A DNA stretch of 64,000 nt, from positions 5,580,001 to 5,644,000 of the forward strand of contig OU964923.1 in the NCBI GenBank assembly GCA_918807975.1, given 5' to 3'. Source of the stretch: Aplidium turbinatum. Lineage: Eukaryota; Chordata; Ascidiacea; Aplousobranchia; Polyclinidae. The notes under the pieces are model-generated. The model did not search any database, had not been told where the DNA came from, and was given only the letters and a program-made list of their open reading frames with translations. Of this stretch, positions 54,501-64,000 are shown one piece after another. Numbering within the stretch: the first letter of the stretch is position 1; the number at the start of each line of letters is the position of its first letter. The position numbers and the translations under genes are program-made.

Positions 54501-57500
54501 TAACACAACACGAATACGGTCGTCATTATCGTCATATAAAATCTTATCTTGCTATGCATTTTAAAAATCGAGGATATTTGCCCCAGACGTTGAATCAATG
54601 TAAAAGTCGATTGATATGCCAACTAGACTTTTACCGCTCTTGTGATAGTGACAAAGATGTTTTTTGTTTATACAACATTCAAATGAACATTTTGTTCATT
54701 GCAAAGAACAGAAGCTTTTTCAAACTATGATTTTAGAAACAGAAGAGAAACCAAGCATAAGACACCGTAGCTATCTTCCCTTTAACGTTTGTCTTCTGTA
54801 TTCTGCTGCATTTTTCGTCGCATCTTGCGATGATTCATACCAGGCTTTCAAGCCAATGCATTTGGCATGGTCGAATGAACACAGACAAAGGATTGTATAA
54901 CACATGTTGAATTCAAGTTGGTCCAAAGCTCTTGCGTTTAATATGACATAAATGCGCCACGTAGAATATTGATAAGTTTGTCATGTTGTTTCTTGTATCT
55001 TTGTGTTTGAATGGCAAAAGTATCTGGACATACTGTACGTTGCTGTCATCACCAAAGCTGACATTCGAAAGGAAACTATATATATATATACTCTTTTGAT
55101 TCAATTATTATCTCCGTTTCGAAGCCTTATGTTGGCGGGTCTGTGTTTTTCCTCTTGCTTATACTGTTTGATTGCCCTTATCACTATTGTCTATGCTCTT
55201 CTTGGTTTTGACAAAGCTTTGGTAGAGAGTTCGCTTTGTTGAACGCTTTCACTTAAAGAGTTTGCCTGTTGAACTGTTTGTCTATAGCTCTTGGTTTTGT
55301 CCATTAATTTCGGAATGGCAAGAATTTGTAAGTCTTTTTTGCCAATCATTAGGTGTAAAACTTGGCCGAATGACGAAGGTAGCCCAAGAGAGCATGTCAC
55401 GAGAGGTAGACGCAGTCCTGGGAGAGTGCAGTGGCGTCGAGATGCCATCCTCTCCTACGACGTCATTGGACCTGACCACTCCTGTTTCGCCTGCAAACAA
55501 GGTGTTCATTGAGGGGTTGTCGTATCTTAATGAAGGTAAGAGAAATTACATGATTGTCGTTTATCCAAAAGCGGTTGAGCCAAGCAATAGCATCCGCTGC
55601 AGATACGAAACTAAATTGGCAACCGTCATTGTCCGACTCTCTTCCCCGTTCCTTCAGTTGCAAGTTGTTGTAGCACAAGTATTTTCTCAAGATCATGCAG
55701 CTATCTACACCACTGGTGCGTGAATTGGCATGAAGTTTCCATTGGATTAATTTAGTTTCTTTCGTTTTATTGATGATCGATATTATACAATTCTTGTTAC
55801 AGACGAGATAGAGCAAAACGTCATTTCTGCTCACATGAAGACATGCAACTACACTGCTGAAGAAATAAGTGCAATGATTGTCGACCATGACCCAAAGTAT
55901 TCCAAATTAAACCACTCGGATTCTGTGAGTATCTATCGCATAATGCGTAACTAGTGTCAATGCATCTGGCCTACTTCCACATCGGGAAAATGCCATAAAT
56001 AAGTGGACATGAGTACATGACCCAAAAAGAAACGCTAAAACTCCAGGAACTTGATCAGAAACTGCTTGAGAAAAATTGTTGTATGTCTTCAACTTCATCA
56101 TTTTCTTATGAAGATTTTGGATTGTCTGTTTTTGATCAAACATTGATTCAAAAGTAAATTGCAAAAGTTGAATTAATGTAAAATCATGGGTGTTGCGATG
56201 CGGACAGGGTTCGGCTTCAAGGTGTCCACTTGGTTGATCGGCCTCGTCCGTAGCTGCGTGACCGCTTGTTAAACTTTGTTTGCACATTTCAGGATAAGGT
56301 GTCGCTGTTCAACTCGAGTACTAGGAAAATTGGAGTTGTCATCAAACATATCATTGAATTCGCCAAAGATATCCGCGCCTTTGCTGAGGCTAAAAGCCGC
56401 CAGATCATATTCTTAAAGAGCGGTAACTTTGCTTTATGTCCGATTATCTTTAACTTTAAAAGTTCTTTTACTGACACTTGTTTTATGAAAGCAGGATCGA
56501 AGTAATGTTAACTTCCAAGTAATTTTATTTAAATTTGCATCTACCCAGCAAGCAAGATTCGCCCTTTTCAAATTGATTTAGAGCAGACGTTGAAAGCTAA
56601 TTTCTAAAAGAGCGGATTTTGCTTGCTAGCTAGTTTGCGTTTGAATGTTTTTGTTTCACGTCACTATCCATCGTTGTCTTGGCAACAACCGGATGCAATC
56701 AACCGCGACGATTGTTGATTTCTTATTTTCTGCAGCGACCCTGGAGATTCTAGTGGTCCGCCTGTCGCGTGTGCTTGACCTTCGCAACAACACAGTCCTG
56801 TTTGGAGATCGATTCCTTCCTATCAGCATATTCACAAAACTAGGTATGGAACTAAATAGAGAATGACTGTTATTTTCTGGACTTCATTGTGTGATCAGTT
56901 TAGAGCGCATACAAAAACATGTTTTTTTCCATAAAATGTAGCGTTTGAGAGTTGTACCACTAAAAGAAAATTGACAGATAAAACCAAGCAACAACACGGC
57001 ATTTAACATAATACATAGTGAACAATGAACATAAACTATAAACTACGAACGTTTTCGGCCATACACACACATGTTAGCCCATTGTGGTTGCTTGTTTTTT
57101 CTGTCTATGGTTGAAGAAAGTCACTTCTTTACTAAAATTATATTAAAAGAAAATTGGTGTGAGAAGTAGAAATAGATTCTGACTTTACATTGAACTTGAT
57201 ACGAAATGCTTTTAACTTCATGCAATTGTTCTGGTCCCGGATACGCGTCCATGTGTTCACCAGTGTAGCATTCGATGCGTTTTAATCATGCTGGTGTATA
57301 GAAGAGGTATAGCTTTCGAAGAAAGTAGTTTTGGAACCATAAACAAACAATCCGCAATCAAAATGCCGATGCGTTATTTGTATAGGAGCGATCTGACTGG
57401 CGTCAACACAAGGCTGGCTACTCACTGTAGAACAGCGAGCATTGCGTTTCGCTAACATACCGGTGTAGCCTCCACGCTAGCCATCAAGACTTTTTCAAAC

Positions 57501-59372
57501 AATATTTCTTAGCAGCAGCGGTCGACAGCTCTGTGGCATGAATTCAGTGGTGCGATACTGATGAGTCCAATCACATGGACGAGACACATGTCTATCGCTG
57601 TCAACTCTTGCTACACTGATCGACTGCTGAGAAACATATGTTGCTTGTCGATCATTTGTTTATGGTTCGGAAAAATTGCCCGTAGATTTTGTTCTTGAGT
57701 TATAAACATGATCCTCAGGCTGCAGATTCTTGCTGGAGAAAGTTTTCAAAGTGGCCTACTTCCTCGCCTCAGTACGACTCACGGAAGAGGAGCTTGCACT
57801 TCTCAGCTGCGTACTGCTTATCAATGGTACGTGCATAAATTTTCAGAACCTAATTTCGATGTCAAAGCTTCTTCGTCTTGTAGTTCATGTAACCTAACCT
57901 TTCTGCTTGTACCATGAGAGTTTTAATTAAATTATCAAGACAAACAATTAAATTTCATTGTCGGGTCAAAACTTCTGTGTGGCAGATTGGTATTCGATAT
58001 TTCTTCATGTCAATTCGGTTTTAAGACTGGTATGACAAAAATCATAAAGTATCTTTTCAAATCTCTTTTCAAGATACGACTGCGTGCTCTGTATAGGCGT
58101 CGAACTGAAGCTTTTTCGAACTCCAGTCATACTTTGTAACCACTCTGCCAAAGCGCCGACTTGTTGATGTATTATTGCTAGAAAAGCTCTTGCAAATGCG
58201 ATTAACTTTCCCTTTGAATAAAACAAACCTTTTGCAGATCACGGTTATCGTCAGCTAGAACCGCGTCTGACGGCGTTTCGTGAGTCCGTCTTGAAAGCAC
58301 TGGAACGCCATTTAAACAACTCTCATCCCGAAAACTCAACGGTCCTGCTCGAAAATGTTAGTTCTAAGTTATTACATATCTTTTGAAGATTTATAAAAAA
58401 TCTCCCCATATTTTCAGTGATGTCTGAAGGATTTTCTGCTGTAGTTAGTTACTTTCCAAATATCACTTTTCTTAACCCTCCCTGATTCTTCTATGACTGC
58501 AAATATGATGACTTTGCCGACAATTGTCTGTATATTGCAATATGACTGATTGGCAATCCCCTTTCCTGAAATGCTAAACGCATTATGCGATATTTGAACA
58601 CCGCCTTTAGTTATTGCAACATGCTTTACTCTAAATACTGGTGAAAAGAAGTTGAAACCAACCACACTAAGCCGTGATTGATTAAAAACTGTATTAATAA
58701 AAGAAATTTCAACTCCTTAAATCTTGAAAACATATCTTCAAAACGGTAGCCTACTATTTCTTTCCCAAAATCACCTTGTGATAGCTCATCTATCCTATTT
58801 TATTTCAGATTTTCTGTCAAATTGAGTCCATCCGATGTCTTCATCAGAGACACGTGGAGTTTGTGGAAGCCGCCGAGAGACAATGGATTGGCGTGAAGGT
58901 GGACCCACTGTACAAAGAAACGCTTCTGGAAGACATTATTGAGGAACTGGATGCAGTTGACGAGATGACGCCATCACCAATCAGTCCAGTGATCCCGAAC
59001 ACCCGTGGAGGATTTGTTTCAATTTGCAACGAGAATGAAGTCTTCTGCCATCAAAACGAGAGCAGATTGAGTCCATCCAGCTTTACTTCAACATCCTCCA
59101 GCGGACCTATTTCCTCCCCATCATTTGATGACTCAAATAACCGCGTACACAGCTCCCGCATCTCTCGTCCAACTTCCCCGTGCCAAGATACAGCTCTCAA
59201 CGACCAGTTATCCTCCTTTTCTATCGGATACCATGACCCGTATCTTCCCGACTTGGGTGATGTAGCTGATCTGTTACCAACTCCTCCCGTGGAGGTCCCG
59301 CCGACCAGTTTCTCGTACCTACAAGTGACCCCCCAAAGCCCAACAAGTCCCCTTGGATTTACTTACTTTTAA
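51476..59372 (+). CDS. ROR: ROR-type nuclear receptor (NR1F), exons from the DNA-binding domain to the stop
   Basis: Exons: 51476-51561, 54312-54459, 55353-55535, 55803-55924, 56293-56422, 56736-56843, 57719-57826, 58238-58356, 58809-59372. All junctions are GT-AG and phases agree, giving 521 residues after the missing N-terminus. ROR proteins are nuclear, usually monomeric, transcription factors binding an A/T-rich 5' extension plus AGGTCA. Both zinc fingers are present ([18 protein letters not shown], then CEGCKSFFRR), followed by the carboxy-terminal extension GVKLGRMTK. The ligand-binding domain matches ROR in [49 protein letters not shown] and helix 12 ([11 protein letters not shown]). 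Odd features are a P-box ending CKS instead of CKG, 11 instead of 9 residues between the second and third cysteines of finger 2, and 146 residues after helix 12. The start is not in this span; see 37227-37269. Confidence 0.92.
51562..54311 (+). other. ROR intron between the zinc fingers
   Basis: 2.75 kb, mostly AT-rich. 53930-54066 holds degenerate repeats of GCTTACTCAGTTGTTACTTA / GCTCAGTTGTCACTTG type. No other gene seen. Confidence 0.7.
54312..54459 (+). CDS. ROR: ROR exon: second zinc finger
   Basis: Encodes [40 protein letters not shown] and CLEAGMGRE. Finger spacing is C-X5-C-X11-C-X2-C, two residues more than the usual X9. Confidence 0.93.
54583..54626. repeat. palindromic MITE fragment in a ROR intron
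   Basis: CCAGACGTTGAATCAATGTA and AAAGTCGATTGATATGCC: right arm only. Confidence 0.55.
55353..55535 (+). CDS. ROR: ROR exon: carboxy-terminal extension and hinge
   Basis: Encodes [18 protein letters not shown] and a Ser/Pro/Thr-rich hinge ending [15 protein letters not shown] corresponds to the minor-groove-contacting extension of ROR (KFGRM). Confidence 0.9.
55803..55924 (+). CDS. ROR: ROR exon: ligand-binding domain, helix 1 region
   Basis: Encodes [20 protein letters not shown] and [21 protein letters not shown]; vertebrate ROR has NITKSHLETCQYLREEL here. Confidence 0.9.
56131..56195. repeat. diverged palindromic MITE copy in a ROR intron
   Basis: CAAACATTGATTCAAAAG and AAGTTGAATTAATGTAAAAT are the inner arms. 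Confidence 0.5.
56293..56422 (+). CDS. ROR: ROR exon: helices 3-5
   Basis: Encodes [20 protein letters not shown] and RQIIFLKS, the signature region of nuclear receptor ligand-binding domains (VEFAKRIxGF...DQIVLLK in ROR). Confidence 0.92.
56544..56632. repeat. palindromic MITE variant in a ROR intron
   Basis: CCCAGCAAGCAAGATTCGCC and GCGGATTTTGCTTGCTAGC form the outer arms around GAGCAGACGTTGAAAG. Confidence 0.65.
56736..56843 (+). CDS. ROR: ROR exon: helix 5 to beta turn
   Basis: Encodes [20 protein letters not shown] and [15 protein letters not shown], close to [20 protein letters not shown] of vertebrate ROR. Confidence 0.93.
57719..57826 (+). CDS. ROR: ROR exon: helices 7-8
   Basis: Read in phase it gives [20 protein letters not shown] and [26 protein letters not shown] equals LTEDEIALFS in ROR. 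A longer overlapping frame in the same segment is not the coding one. Confidence 0.9.
58072..58165 (-). repeat. SINE family C fragment in a ROR intron
   Basis: Complement of GGCGCTTTGGCAGAGTGG with the B-box region CTTCAGTTCGACGCC; the body is lost. Confidence 0.55.
58238..58356 (+). CDS. ROR: ROR exon: helix 9
   Basis: Encodes [20 protein letters not shown] and [19 protein letters not shown]. Donor is GTTAGT. Confidence 0.88.
58809..59372 (+). CDS. ROR: ROR last exon: helices 10-12 and a long C-terminal tail
   Basis: Encodes [20 protein letters not shown] through [16 protein letters not shown] (helix 12 / AF-2), then 146 residues rich in Ser, Pro, Thr and acidic residues, ending LGFTYF. 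The tail has repeated S-P/T-P sites ([15 protein letters not shown]), possible targets of proline-directed kinases. Vertebrate RORs end a few residues after helix 12. Confidence 0.9.
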   Translation: MFCQIESIRCLHQRHVEFVEAAERQWIGVKVDPLYKETLLEDIIEELDAVDEMTPSPISPVIPNTRGGFVSICNENEVFCHQNESRLSPSSFTSTSSSGPISSPSFDDSNNRVHSSRISRPTSPCQDTALNDQLSSFSIGYHDPYLPDLGDVADLLPTPPVEVPPTSFSYLQVTPQSPTSPLGFTYF

Positions 59373-59937
59373 GGATTTCGTCTTTTGTACATATATGCTG
59401 CTTCTTCATTTTTGTAACGGTTTGTCGCCTTTTAAAGAGTATGTAAATAAGGATGGCATAGGATCGTATGGAAAAAGCACATTTTTTTTAACTGAACAAC
59501 TTTACCAGTAAAGGTGTTTTTCTCGCCAGTCAGTTCAAGACAATAATACCGACTGTCATATCGCCGTTCTCTGCGATGTTTACTGACACTGAAGCCTTGT
59601 TGAACTGATTTGCTCGAAAAAATGCATCCGGTGAAAGCATTTTCACTTTCTACCTATGACCTTCAGTCGGGCGTCACATGGGAATGCTGTTGATTCCGCA
59701 TGTCACTACCGTGGTTGCTTGCGCAGTAGATCACAAGCGGATAGGTCGGGAAGAAATCAAAATGCCACAATGAGCACTCACACTGCATTATGGAAAGGAA
59801 TAACAAGATGTAATTGGTTGAACAGCACGCTTTAGAGGCAGCTCTGTAAAGCGACATATGGTGAGTGGAATAACCTGGGCTGCGTCGGTGATTTAAGGCA
59901 TTTACCTACATGCGCAACTCAAATGATGAAGTTTTGA
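59373..59937 (+). other. ROR 3' UTR and flank
   Basis: No coding signal; no clear AATAAA close to the stop, so the 3' end is not fixed. Confidence 0.5.
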
Positions 59938-60122
59938 AGAAACCTTGGATACAAGGATACCTTTGGATACAAAGAAACCTTGGATACAAGGATAGCTTTG
60001 GATGGCTTTGGATACAAATACTAAGAAACCTTGGATACATGGATGCAAGGAAACCTTGGATACAAAGAAACCTTGAATACAAGGATACCTTTGGATACAA
60101 AGAAACCTTGGATACAAGGATA
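59938..60122 (+). repeat. minisatellite of GGATACAAGGATACCTTTGG-type units
   Basis: Interleaved units of 12-35 bases such as AGAAACCTTGGATACAAGG and ATACCTTTGGATACAAAG, repeated about six times. Unit length is not a multiple of the whole, yet both strands stay open, producing spurious ORFs. Confidence 0.9.
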
Positions 60123-61376
60123 CGTCATACAATAGGTCTACTTTAATGACAGGATTCTTCTGGCTAGATATTGTAACTGTGATCTAACACCTCTGTGGCA
60201 AAGGGAAGTGGTGACTGTTTGCCAAGCCTGCCTGATCAAATGTACATTTTGTTAGAATGTTATTGATCCAAGGTTCGGTTCCTTTATTTAAAGTACCGTA
60301 CTCGTGTCTCAAACTATAGTTAGGTAAATTGTATTTTAATTAGGTGAATTTCAACTTCTGTTGCCTTCCAGCGTGCCTTTTGTGTGTTCAACTGCAGCAG
60401 GAGCGCTTAGCATCCATCTAACGCTACTAATCCTTCCACAGTCTACTGCCGTTGGCATACGCATGCTTGGAGGCTGCACCGCTGGTTATCAAAATGTGAA
60501 TGCCTGATGTCCTTGTTTCTTTTCATGATTGCGTTTTACAATTTTTTTCATAGAATTGTCTTTCAATTGTGCAACCAGGTAATGTTCGTTAAGGGATGTC
60601 CGTAACTACCGATCGTTATGTTAAGATGTTTTACATCTTCACTGTACAAGACACTGCTGCTTTGCCTTGTCAAGAGTTGCTGAACTAAATCAGCAGAAAC
60701 CTTACGTCTTAAGTTGCAGCAGACGCCGATAGCTCATTAATAAATAAGTATAAAGTGAATGTATTCTCACGCCTGTAAACATGCCTTCGAAATTATACAA
60801 AAAAAAACATTCATTTTATTATTTAATTTTGGCCACCAACATGTATCACTAGTGCCAATTTATGTGCAACAGAAAAGCACGACCATTCTGTTAGTGAACT
60901 TTGAAGTAAATGGCAGTGCGTGGAAACAGTTGGCACGTAAAATAGTTGATAGATAATTGTTCTACAGTATTGGCCTGATTTTTACTGTATACCTAAAATC
61001 TGAACATACGTTTCGTCCGTTGTTGAGTACCATTAGAAATTGCAAGTTCTGCGTAAACATTCGTTGTCAAATCCTTCTGCTCGCTGCTTCTTGCCTTAAT
61101 GCGACGGTGCTTAATGGATAACACCATAGAGTTCCATTGTGTCCTTTAATGACGATCTTTTGTAGACCAAGATTTAGGAAACCACAAGCAATCAGCTACT
61201 AACCGGAACTTGCATTTAACAAGCGTTGGGAGATGTTACGTCAACGCAAAAATGCTTTTGCGCGCTTAGTTGTGTTGTTGTTTCAAAGCCAAAGCTTTTT
61301 CGTGTTTTTATAAAGGTCTATTTGATCAAACTTCTGTTTGACAACTCACTAGAACTGCGGCCTCATTGGCCGCTCC
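60123..61376. other. no gene seen
   Basis: Downstream of ROR. AATAAA-like signals near 60737-60746 could serve a long ROR 3' UTR. Confidence 0.4.
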
Positions 61377-61460
61377 CAGTCAGCAAATCAGTCCGTTTTT
61401 ACATTGTCTCAACGTCTGCAGACGTTAAATCAATGTAAAAACGGACTGATTTGCTGGCTG
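61377..61460. repeat. palindromic MITE, best-preserved copy
   Basis: 84 bp. CAGTCAGCAAATCAGTCCG pairs with CGGACTGATTTGCTGGCTG, and the inner arms (TTTTTACATTGTCTCAACG / complement) meet at CGTCTGCAGACG. Only a few mismatches across the hairpin. Confidence 0.9.
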
Positions 61461-62583
61461 GCCTATTATGCTGCAAAGGTTTTAAACTCCTTGTATGTGA
61501 CAATGCGTATATGAGCTTGCGAAGTCGTCTGCAGTTTGTGTGTGATTTCCGCTTCTGTCTTAACGCTAGATGCTGTGTTCCTAGTCCAATCCGTAGCTCT
61601 TACCCACGTGTTTAGTGGCATTACTGTTTTAAGCTGCTCAAGATTACGAAATCATCTACCACCTTTAGTTAGCCTGGAATCATTCCCTTTTTTACAACAA
61701 AATTATCGTTGAAACCCAGACACTTAGGTGTCGTGGGGTCTTAGGCATGAAAAAATAAAAAAAATAATCCATCAAATATACTTAGCAGCATTGGTCTCCA
61801 TAAGGCCGGCAACAATATTATTGCAATTCCGTCCCACCCCCATTTTCAGGTACCGTTGTACATATCATACTTCAAGTTGTACATATCAAGAGCATGCGCA
61901 ATATCAAGTAACTTTTTTGTTATATATCTTGTTCTTTTTTGTAACAATGCTTTTCAATGAAATTAACCCTACCACTGCTAATGTGGGACCTATCGCATCG
62001 CATTCGTTTGTTTATTCTGTGAGTAAAGTCTTTATGCTATGGATCTATTTGCATCTCCATTAACTTTTTCATAAAGTTTTTGAAGCTGCAAGTTTGCTCG
62101 TGTTATTTTTAACGTTAACTGACGTTGTATGGATGATGATTAGTGATCACTTTCCGTTATCACGATATTCCTACGTACTTGTTTGCAATTGCGTCGCTCA
62201 TTTCATGTATATCTTGGAAGGTGTCGGTATCTTGGTTGGACACATCGGTGCTTTAAGTTGTTGCGTACGTATGATGTTATGGTGTAGAACACGAAGTTTG
62301 TAATTTGACGGATCACATCAAAACGTTGTTTTTTTGGCTGGAGAAAAGCTAGATACGAAGGAAAATGAATGTTTTGTCTCAGCGATATCTAATTATCTAT
62401 AACTTGAGACTGGTAAGTCTGGAATTCATGGTTGGGTCAATAGGTAGTTTTAATGCCAATGTAAATTTAATGTTATTGTTGTCAATCTTACTTTGTATCC
62501 CCTTCAGCTATTACAATCCGCATTTAAATTTATTAATCCTGCTTTCGTAGTTCCTTTACGACTTATTTACCCATTTATTAAAG
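61461..62583. other. no gene seen
   Basis: AT-rich; the open frames at 61728-62063 and 62094-62303 have hydrophobic stretches but no recognisable family or splice support. Confidence 0.4.
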
Positions 62584-62914
62584 CGGTGGTTCCCAACGTG
62601 GGGTCTACGTACCGGGGGTGGATCCAGCAAGTTGCCCCAGGGGGAGGGGACGATTTTAGACTTTGTAAATATTAATCTAACTGAAAATACACCATGAATA
62701 AAGTTATTTTTCTTTGTCTTAGGAAGGCAATCGCCCTCCTAGATCCGCCACTGCCACGTACCTCCAGGGATTCCTTGGAAAGTTTTAAGGGGGTCTTTAA
62801 ATTCGATAATTTTAGGAAAAAGTACCGAAATTTTCATGCAAGGTCACACTTAAGCTTCTAGGGACCCGCTGGCATGCAACATTTGGTAAATAGTCCTTAA
62901 GTTGGGAACCACTG
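62584..62914. mobile_element. hAT MITE containing a smaller TIR element
   Basis: Ends CGGTGGTTCCCAACGTGGGG and GTTGGGAACCACTG, the widespread CAGTGGTTCCCAA style. Flanks TATTAAAG and CATTAGAG agree in 6 of 8 positions. Confidence 0.75.
62613..62753. mobile_element. 141-bp nested TIR element
   Basis: Ends CGGGGGTGGATCCAGCAA and CTCCTAGATCCGCCACTG (inverted CAGTGGCGGATC). Flanks CTACGTAC and CCACGTAC agree in 7 of 8 positions. Confidence 0.7.
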
Positions 62915-62922
62915 CATTAGAG

Positions 62923-63151
62923 TTTGCACTTCAAGGATTAGATAGCCTTGCTTTGATCAAGCGCCATGGAAACAAGTGTGTTTCACAGCACACGTCATAT
63001 TCTCGAAAAGCTTCTGTTTATTATCTGACCCAGTTGTGTGTGGTTAAACAAAATGGTCCTTTTAAGGCAAAATGGCCCACTTCGTTGCTTCAAATGCAGC
63101 CTAATGCTTGAACTCTGCTTTTCCCGTTGTGTTGGTCAACAATTAGCTTTG
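62923..63151. other. no gene seen
   Basis: Short unique stretch between two hAT MITEs. Confidence 0.4.
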
Positions 63152-63159
63152 GTGTAGTC

Positions 63160-63554
63160 CAGTGCTTCCCAACCTTTTTCAGTTCGCGACCCACTTTTAA
63201 TGCAAGTTTTATTGTGCGACCCACAATGAGATATGACATCTTTATTATGACATCTTTACTTCTGGCGTACGCACTGAAATAGTTAATGCGACACAACACA
63301 TCTAATTGTTGCATAATTGTTACGTAATTATAATGCAATAATTTTCTAGTCTAATAGAAAACAGGGTGCACAATTCATGAAAAGGGAAAGTCAACAAATG
63401 AAGTGAAGATAAGAGTAGGGATGGCGAAGGCACAGGACTGTTAAAGACCAAACTGCGGCTTGTGAGATCCATAGTAATGTCGGTATTATTTAGAAAATTT
63501 CAACATTCAGTAACATTTAGAAATGCTTCGCGACCCACCGGTTGGGAAGCACTT
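63160..63554. mobile_element. hAT (Charlie/Zaphod-style) MITE
   Basis: Ends CAGTGCTTCCCAACC and GGTTGGGAAGCACTT, with CGCGACCCAC repeated just inside both ends, and a perfect 8-bp duplication GTGTAGTC (63152-63159, 63555-63562). No transposase. Confidence 0.88.
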
Positions 63555-63562
63555 GTGTAGTC

Positions 63563-64000
63563 TATTTGTTCTCAGCTTTGCGTGTGGTATTGCCTTGGTA
63601 TAGTCGCTGGAGATGATGCGGATGTAAGACATATCAAACTTAAATTGTAAGTCAGTTTGTTATTAGATAGACCTCAAGTTTGTTTGTATATAGAAACAAA
63701 ATTTCATTTGAAAAGTTGCAAATTCACTTCATTTTATGTAAAGCTGTAACCCATACTGCCTTTTTGCCGCTGTCATCACTGATCCATTGGTTATTTCATT
63801 TTTATTCTTGATTCCCACTATTAATGATATTTTAGCCAGTATGTGTACCCGGCCTGCAATTCAGTATTTTTTTTTTTTTTGGACAAATTTTCTGGCTGAG
63901 TACTCGTCTATAAGTTATTCCTATGATTAGCTGCTGTTCTTTTGGTTTGTTATTAAAAGTTTGATACAACAAAGTCTAAACAATAATCCAATACCCTATG
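63563..64000. other. no gene seen
   Basis: AT-rich DNA to the window end; a poly-T run lies at about 63868-63880. Confidence 0.4.

Noticed and set aside
55262-55723. 153-residue ORF as an independent gene
   Set aside because: Its middle is the ROR hinge exon 55353-55535; the extensions on both sides are intron.
57708-57917. 69-residue ORF across a ROR exon
   Set aside because: The ORF uses the wrong frame; the in-phase reading of 57719-57826 matches ROR helices 7-8.
59906-60146. ORFs of YPCIQGF / LGYKD repeats on both strands as a repeat protein
   Set aside because: They are translations of a minisatellite, equally open on either strand, with no start context or splice support.
11229-61460. 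The recurring palindromes as a CRISPR-like array or microRNA cluster
   Set aside because: Spacing is irregular over 50 kb, the units have shared transposon-like ends and the genome is animal; a MITE family explains them better.

Overview
The window looks like nuclear DNA of an invertebrate chordate, most likely an ascidian tunicate. It is AT-rich and split into small exons with GT-AG introns. It carries many tRNA-derived SINEs, hAT-type MITEs, one Ty3/gypsy element with a fused gag-pol, and LINE remains. The species call is an inference from gene families and repeat style, not from a match I could run.

Three host genes can be read. (1) 691-996 (+) is a single-exon Tim13, a small Tim chaperone of the mitochondrial intermembrane space. 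(2) 9667-26402 (-) is a 14-exon Cys-loop (pentameric) ligand-gated anion channel subunit. No long ORF reveals it. Joining exons at GT/AG sites gives a 500-residue protein in one continuous frame, with signal peptide, Cys-loop, four membrane segments and stop. (3) 51476-59372 (+) is a nuclear receptor of the ROR (NR1F) type. It has nine exons from the DNA-binding domain to the end, and a candidate promoter and first exon lie about 14 kb upstream near 37.05-37.27 kb. The channel and ROR genes are divergently arranged, with about 10.6 kb of repeat-filled DNA between the channel start codon and the putative ROR promoter.

Most of the rest is mobile DNA in nested layers. 1940-3572 is a hAT with a transposase C-terminal remnant split by a second TIR element. 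3633-8660 is a SINE split by a young Ty3/gypsy element (4077-8632). 16806-18370 is a 5'-truncated LINE inside a channel intron, with a diverged relative at 30.1 kb. 23041-24922, 34808-35460 and 62584-62914 are TIR elements holding others. 40041-45682 is a four-element nest whose outer 8-bp target duplication is still perfect. At least four tRNA-derived SINE families are present. An ~85-bp, nearly palindromic MITE with ends CCCAGACAGC and a CGTCTGCAGACG-like core occurs about a dozen times, several of them in introns of both host genes.

I found no rRNA gene, convincing functional tRNA gene, CRISPR array or prokaryote-type operon. The most notable observations are the channel subunit lacking usual GABA-contact residues, the ROR with an enlarged second zinc finger and a 146-residue tail beyond helix 12, the palindromic MITE family, and a 41-bp hairpin insertion flanked by a 7-bp direct repeat.
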